DNA of 64,000 nucleotides from Marasmius tenuissimus (lineage: Eukaryota > Basidiomycota > Agaricomycetes > Agaricales > Marasmiaceae): assembly GCA_029532415.1 (NCBI GenBank), contig JAQOTA010000006.1, positions 277,398-341,397 on the forward strand, written 5' to 3'. Positions 58,013 to 64,000 of the stretch are shown here, one piece after another. The position numbers were made by a program, and so were the translations under genes. Positions within the stretch are counted from its first letter, which is position 1. Each line of letters starts with the position of its first letter. The notes under the pieces were generated by a model. The model was not told the origin of the DNA, did not search any database, and was given only the letters and a program-made list of their open reading frames with translations.

Positions 58013-60140
58013 ATGTCCATTGACTTTTCCAACGCCCAAGGCATGGCGATAGGAGCCAATGCTCACTTTCAGGCCGTGGCTGGAAATGCGATCACGAACC
58101 ATTACCACAATCTAGATGGAAGAGATTTGATTACTGTGGTAAGTGTCAGTCCATATCGTTGCAGTCGCACTACTTACTGGACCTCTCCTTCAGCACGAAA
58201 AGACCATTAGAGAGGTGATTGACGGCGATATAATATTTCGACACCTTCTCTGGTTTAAGGTTCTGTCGATCGTTGTCAAGCCACAAAATTGGACATTGGC
58301 ATCCGAAACGTCGCCACCAGGGTTGAAGGTAGCAAAAGTAAAGAAGATGGTACAAACCGCTGAGATACATAGATGTCCGGGAACATTCACGGTCATTACT
58401 CTTGAGCCAGTCGATGAGCATGATCGGGACGAATTTGAGGAGGTGAGTGACTATATCTGGACAGGGTTGATGGGGGTTGATGGTGCTTTGTTGATGCACC
58501 TTAGATAGCGAAGAATTTCCTCGAGGTAGCTGTGCGCTGGCGGTGAGACTGCGGGCTGTTCAACCATTAATGGCTATAATGGGAAGTTGCAGGTCGGCGC
58601 TGCTGATTCAAGTATTCGCGGTGGCCAAGTCAAGTGTGATGAAATTGATAGTCCACGACGGTAGGTTTCTTTCTCGTCAGGAGCTCTGATTGCGGACGCT
58701 GAAAGGGCTGTAGAACTGGCGAATGGCCGTGAAATCATTGGTCGGCATCGGAAGAAAGACTGGGACTGGATTGTATCAGAATACCTGAATTATATGTTTG
58801 TATATCCAGCCGTCAAGCTCCTGTCCCAGCTGATGAATGTTGCCAGAATATTGCAGTCCAATTTTTGCGCGACGACGAGACTCTGGTGTTTCCGGTGAGC
58901 CAGTTTTTTTAGCACTGAGTAGCTAATAATAGCAAGCAGGTTACGCGTCGTCGGCAGGACTGGTCGTTCAACCTCAAAACTTTGGGTTGGCTTTATGACC
59001 CGGCTTCTGCCTGTCTTGAACCACCGAATGAGAAAGACCTCCGACCAATTCACAACTCAACGCCAATGAAATCGTCGCCTGCGTCGAGGAAAACTGGGGC
59101 GATGTTTTGTCCCTGATTGCGTTACTTACGGGGATTGAGGTGGAACATCGACCTGTCAAATTTCGCCCAAGATGGTCTTTTGTCATTTGGGACCGTTGTC
59201 AACCGCCGGCGCCGACCCGGAACCCTTGGTCACTTTCCTTCCGCCCCTTCTCCCCAGTGGTATTGTAAGAGCCTCGAGCCTGACGTCAGAGCCAGTTATT
59301 CCAGCTCAGGTATATCCACATCTCAACTCCATCCTTCTATTACTGACTTGTTTAGTTCCATGGCGAATCGACCTGGCATTCCACAAGACCGGTGACGTCC
59401 AAGTGGACCTTGAGTTCGGCCTGCAGATCCTAGATAATAACCGGCGCAAACAAATTCAATGTAGCTATCTCTGCCGATCTCTCCACTTCTACAATGATTC
59501 TGATAATGTGGAGGATGTTAGTAAGTATCCCTGCACATATTCCTGCCTTCATCCGTCTGATCGTTCCATCCTCCAGTTTATATTGATCGAGTTGGATTCC
59601 GCATCAAGTACACTTTCCTCAATGACCCCATGACCCATACACCGATGGCACATCTCTTTGTCCCGCCTCTACATGTCGAATTCATCGACAACATGTCTTG
59701 TGTCCGTCATCCATTCCCACAAAGCTTATTTTACTAGTCTCGCAATCCGCAAGGGAGGGATACCATTGCAGAGGACTGGCATCAATTTGGGATTGCCGAG
59801 GGTGGAGGAATGGATTAGTTCGTACTGGGAAGAGAAGCGGTACACCTCTGTGCGGGATCATCTTTGCGCGAGGAACTACAACCTGAATGGAACACAATAT
59901 GCGCTTGAGCATGGATATCTAGAGTTGATACATGGTGAGTCGCGTTTTTTCTCCCTTGACCAATGCCCCGTCGATTCACCTGGTTTTTCTCTTCCAGGAG
60001 ATCCCCACAGTGCGACAGGATAGAAGCATTTGGATGCTCAGACTCGAAGCCCAAAGCCTCTTCCTCACCTTCGCGATGCTCACTCTCTTCCGTGTCTTCA
60101 CTCGCACTGGCACCAAAGGAGAGTACGACCACATTGACTA
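58013..60140 (+). pseudogene. Gene A4, decayed A copy next to INO1
   Basis: A-family exons by homology: 58013-58138, 58194-58442, 58505-58542, 58593-58660, 58714-58799, 58847-58894, 58940-59309, 59356-59520, 59577 onward. Exons 1-6 are open. Exon 7 has a deletion of about 37 bp near 59045 and a later compensating shift, giving a stop (TGA) at 59114 after about 263 codons. Exon 9 has TAG where A1-A3 have a TGG (SLFYW), and a small deletion near 59800. Exon 10 has an early stop. Exon 2 is about 110 nt shorter because it lacks the internal duplication of A1-A3. It probably sits at the original location of the family. Confidence 0.8.
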
Positions 60141-60804
60141 GCAGGGCCAAACCAGGTTTTGTGAAGTATTGGCGTGCGTATAAATTCATATTCGCATATC
60201 TTCCTTGATTCTGATGCACAACCATTGGATAAATCAGTCTCTGAGACTCTGGCTCAAGCGGATGCTTTGGATTATTCCGTAGTTCTATGCTAGTTCGAGT
60301 TATCCCTGCCCCATCGGTATCTATTCTGGTAGAGGATATTTGGATAGATCGTCTGCACCCCGCTCCCGAAGAATTTGTATCGATGGTTGCCAAGATGTGT
60401 TTTTACCTATCGCCTCGACGCGCGACCGACAAACTCCATTGGAGTGACCCAGGCTTGCAGAATCTCATCGAATAACCAGTCGATCGCTCCCTCACTACGC
60501 CTGTCGACCACTCCCTCAGTACGCTGTCGACGATCTCAGCTCCCCGAACGACGCTCGCCTGCCTGGCATTGCGATGGAGAAACATCCCTCAAGGAAAAGT
60601 CGACCCATCAGTGTTGGACTTTGGTTCGGCAGTACCGTAGGTATGGTTCAAAAGAAGATGTTTTCAAGACAATGTATACAAAGGACAATCAGATAGACTT
60701 TCGTATTACGATTATTCGTGTAAGGAAGAGAGACGAAACTTCAAAATCCGTGTATGGAGGGCGGCGGCGGAACGGTTGAACGCTCCCTATACCCACGAGA
60801 TTCT
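60141..60804. other. Intergenic spacer between A4 and INO1
   Basis: No gene. The parts near 60640-60785 (INO1 3' flank) reappear beside I1, I2 and I3, and the last about 50 bp beside I4. Confidence 0.5.
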
Positions 60805-62630
60805 TTACCAGATCCTGCTATCAAGCAGCAAGTCGCTGTTACCCTCGAGACCAATGCAAGCCTTCAAGAAGGATTCAAGCGCGTTGCGCTGTCTGTTGAG
60901 ACTGTTGACGACCTCATGGCCTGAAGGATATGGAGTTAGCGACTAGCAAATATCGCGAACTCGGGGGGGACACGTACCGGGCTTGACCAGGGGAGCCTTG
61001 AGCATGTAGGACAACAACGAAAGAACTGGGTAAAGAGGCGCGAACTCCTCGCTACCCTTGCGGTACTGCACACGAGTCAAGAGCTCGGTGAGGATAGTGA
61101 GGTCGAGGATCAAAGGAGTGGCGAGTAGGGAATCCTAACCAAAGCCATGTTAGAGAAGGAACGGTATATCGAAATGCGAATAACTCACCTCGCACTCGTT
61201 GAAGATGTTGATAGTCGACCTGCCACCACAGAAGATCTCCGAATAGTACTCGTCGATAGCTCTCTTCGAATCGCCGACGGCGGGAACGTATTTGATGACG
61301 ACAATGTGGTCGGGGTGCTCGCCCTTGCCGACAGGAACGCCCTTGGGCCCAACCTCGGGAGCCTTGAAGAGCAACCTGTTGGCATCGACCATGTCGTCGA
61401 CGACACTGCTCTTACTGATCTCCTTGCTCTTGAATTGCCTCTCGGCGGACAAATTGTGGCCGTCGTTGTTGCCGAGATGGTTGTAGGAAGCAATAGAGAG
61501 GGGTTTGATACCAGCATTGACGAGGAACTCGGCGAAGACCGACTTCAACTTGGTCTGACCGGACTTGAGATCGTCGCCACCGATGAACGAACGGTGACGC
61601 TCAGCGAGATCAATGACACCGGGCACGAAGGTGTTCTGGGGAGCGCCGTTGACGAAGGGCTCGCCCTCGAGAATGGCGGCGACAGCAAACAAGGTAGAAG
61701 GGGAAACTTCAGAGTGAGAAGTTCTGATAGCGCTGAGGATGTTGTCGGCGGTATCGTTGACACCAGAGATGATGTCGCTGTAGCGTTCGGTGTTCGCAGT
61801 CCAGAATACGACAACGCGGTCAAGTTCATTGTCTTTCTTGAACTTGCGGATGTCCGCCCGGATGTGCTCGAGGTGGGCTTGCTTGTCTGTGCCTGGGATC
61901 ACGTTGTCGGCGCGTGCTTCCTGGTTGGCAGCGATGAAGTCGGGGTAGTAGACGGAAGGGAGAGGCTTGCCCATCAATGCCATGTGGGAAGCTACCTGGC
62001 GTTGTAGGTCAAAGTCGAGAACCTGAGCACGCTGCATCGCCTTGTCCATCGACATTCCAGAGATATCCCAACCGCCAATAGCGAGATCGTTGGGGTGAAC
62101 CATGGGGAGGACATCGGAGACAGGAACGTGAATTTCCTTGCCCGTAGAGGGGTCATTCCCAATACGAACGGTGGATGCGCGGAGGAGGGAGCCAATGTAG
62201 TTGGGTTGTTGAACACCACCCTTGGTATGCCAGATAATGTTGTGACGGTTAGCGAGGATGGTGGCGGTCAACGTGGTACCGTTATTCCCTCCGAGGCCGA
62301 TCATCATCAATCTATGAACGTGTGTAAGAGAAATCGTGATAAGGGGAATCAGAACTCGAAAACTTACCCAGTCTTCGAGACATTCCTCTTGGTTTGGAAT
62401 TCGTAGGATTGAGAAGTAGGATTGATGACGAACTGCCCGTCGGTGACAGTAACGTTGGCACCACGATTTTGGAACTTTGAAGTGATGAATTCGTCGGTGT
62501 AGGAGGTGTTCTCGGACTGCACCACAATGTTGTACGGACGACGGGCAGCGGTGGGGTGAACGGGAAGAACACCTTCTAGCTGAGAGTCGGGCGTGTTGTA
62601 GCCAGAGTCACCGATAGTGTTAGGGGCCAT
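60805..62630 (-). CDS. INO1: Inositol-3-phosphate synthase (552 aa)
   Basis: Exons: 62368-62630, 61189-62311, 60978-61134, 60805-60920; introns of 54-57 nt, all GT-AG; 1659 nt. Converts glucose 6-phosphate to 1D-myo-inositol 3-phosphate with NAD, the first step of inositol synthesis for phosphatidylinositol; cytosolic. Motifs: GLGGNNG (93-99, NAD binding), WTANTERY (258-265), [11 protein letters not shown] (309-319), [10 protein letters not shown] (363-372), [14 protein letters not shown] (382-395), then [18 protein letters not shown] and the end [14 protein letters not shown]. Length fits the fungal enzymes (about 530-560). The start is the only ATG upstream of the conserved N-terminus in frame. 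Fragments of its 3' third are copied four times in this window. Confidence 0.97.
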
Positions 62631-62960
62631 GATGAAGATTAGAAGCGGGTGAGAGCAGAGAGACTATTAGAATCTACGAAGAAAGTCAGCACAGTTGTGC
62701 TTAGAACCACGATGCGAGTTGTGTGAGCTGCAAAGTTGGTTTGAGAACATGCAAAGGTTGGGAAACCCCTATGCAATTTCTGCTTGGATGCGAGTTGCGA
62801 TGGACGAGAGAAGAGCTGAACGGCTGTTCGCTGAAGGACTGGGAAGGAAGTTAGTGAGGTTTATATACTAGGATGGCGGAAAAAAATTACCTGAACAGAC
62901 AGATGGTTGTGGTACGAGTTCAAGATGTAGAGTAATCGGAAATGCCAGTTTTTAATTTTC
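62631..62960 (-). promoter_or_regulatory. INO1 promoter and 5' leader
   Basis: Minus-strand TAGTATATAA (62861-62870) is a probable TATA box. A possible leader-intron acceptor (CTGACTTTCTTCGTAG, about 62676-62691) precedes the ATG. No clear CATGTG inositol-response element was found. Confidence 0.5.
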
Positions 62961-64000
62961 TTGTGTTTGTGCGGCTAATGGAAGCGGCGTGCCGGCCCAG
63001 TTTGAATTTAGGGCAGGTTTGACGCCCCGCCTCATGTCGGTGCTCGGGGCCCGGCATCCAAGGCATCCGAGCATCGCCAATTCAAACTCGACAGCCACTA
63101 CCATTTTCCTGCTGTTATCTTACTCCTCAACCCTCAGTATCTCGATGACCACAGGTAAATTATCGGAACAATCCACAAATGATCTTTAATAATCTTTACT
63201 CAGACACTCTACCCGGCGCCCATCATCATACGCTTCGAGGCTAAGCAAGTTGGATTGGCTTTGCACTTGCCACTCGGAGAAACGATTGAGGTCCATTCTC
63301 CATGGCTTCGGGACGCTTTGTCCGACCCCAGAAGAAGAAGAAAGCATCTGTGCTACTTATTGCTTAGAGAAGGATAAGGCTTTCCATGGTCTACGGATTA
63401 AGAGTGCTTCACATAACACCTATTAGCACCTAAGAACATCCATCCTCGCCTTCGGTAAGGTAAAGGTAGGTCTGCATGTGTAGCCAAGTCATTCAATCGG
63501 TTGAGATGGTCGATTATCTCAAATTTTGCTCCCATGTTCAGGGTCATAACGCGTCGAAGTCAATGTTTAGGGCTCCCAAAACGTGCAATCACAGTGAGTA
63601 CATAGATCAAACTTCAGATCATCGTTCAATGTGCATCGGCATTTCCCGTTTTCAGCCACATCAACTGGGAATCGACGGGCTTTCAACTCCATTTCTAGAT
63701 GGTGCATCGACAGTTGGGATTCTCCGGCTCAATCAACTTCGGGATAAGCCCTTCTCCATTGCTGATACTGATTGACCAAGGCAAGGGCGCACATCAAGAC
63801 GATAGTTGAGGCCTGAGGACTCACCACCCTCGAGGCCTATTTTTCTCGTGCTTCATATGTTCCTACTGTCGTCCCGCATTTACATGGTCCCTGTGAAGCA
63901 CCACATGTGTCTGAGCTAGAGACCTCATTCTGGGTGTTGCACTGAATTCATTGCATTATCTTTGCAATGAGTGTCTCTCGCGCACGCAAGCAGGAGGTTC
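62961..64000. other. Single-copy region right of INO1
   Basis: No gene recognised and no array module found. The longest plus frame (63476-63775, 99 codons) has no recognisable motif or splice context. The window ends here. Confidence 0.4.

Noticed and set aside
61147..62007. 286-codon plus-strand open frame
   Set aside because: It lies antisense to INO1 exon 2 and is explained by its codon bias; INO1 motifs are unmistakable on the minus strand.
63190..63480. Possible 5S rRNA or tRNA in the AT/GC-mixed region right of INO1
   Set aside because: No internal promoter boxes, conserved loop or cloverleaf could be found.
1..64000. CRISPR array, prophage or prokaryotic operon
   Set aside because: Spliceosomal introns and fungal gene content throughout; repeats are kilobase modules, not short spaced repeats.

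Overview
The window is nuclear DNA of a basidiomycete fungus, most probably an agaricomycete (mushroom-forming). Genes are cut by many 45-70 nt GT-AG introns. A complete KDZ-type DNA transposon with a CxC transposase is present, and a fungal-type inositol-3-phosphate synthase (INO1) gene closes the right side. No prokaryotic, viral, rRNA, tRNA or CRISPR feature was recognised.

Layout. From base 1 to about 60.1 kb the DNA is an array of repeated, mostly decayed gene modules. I label them A (plus strand, 10-exon orphan gene), I (relic of the 3' third of INO1, minus), E and D (decayed minus-strand families), C (decayed minus-strand family), B (decayed plus-strand family), G (short plus-strand module before A), and H, J and T (plus-strand modules; T is a multi-pass membrane protein family, probably DUF6534). 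The order A-I-E-D-box-C-box-B-...-G repeats with a period of about 10-12 kb (A copies start at 5514, 17268 and 27500). A fourth, badly decayed A copy at 58013 lies directly next to the functional INO1 gene (60805-62630, minus). Duplicated H-J-T blocks lie at about 37.8-42.5 kb and 51.5-56.6 kb. From 62.6 kb to the end the DNA is single-copy with nothing recognised.

Genes likely to be functional: INO1 (552 aa, four exons); A1 (606 aa) and A2 (607 aa), both open across ten exons although the DNA around them is decayed; the KDZ transposase (626 aa) and its convergent GRF-zinc-finger partner (757 aa) inside an element of 5290 bp with terminal inverted repeats and an 8-bp target duplication; and possibly the two T membrane-protein genes. 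A3 is broken by one extra T. A4 has several stops and frameshifts.

How the array probably arose (inference). The relics of INO1 end at about the same point inside INO1 exon 2, and the A-INO1 spacer is homologous to the spacer next to functional INO1. The founding event therefore probably copied A4, the spacer and the INO1 3' third as one block and joined it to unrelated module E; this chimera was then amplified. A box of about 32 bp occurs 16 times, between modules and often just before a plus-strand ATG, and looks like a shared promoter or leader. Two later insertions (the KDZ element and a 0.8-kb TIR element) can be read against empty sites in sister copies.
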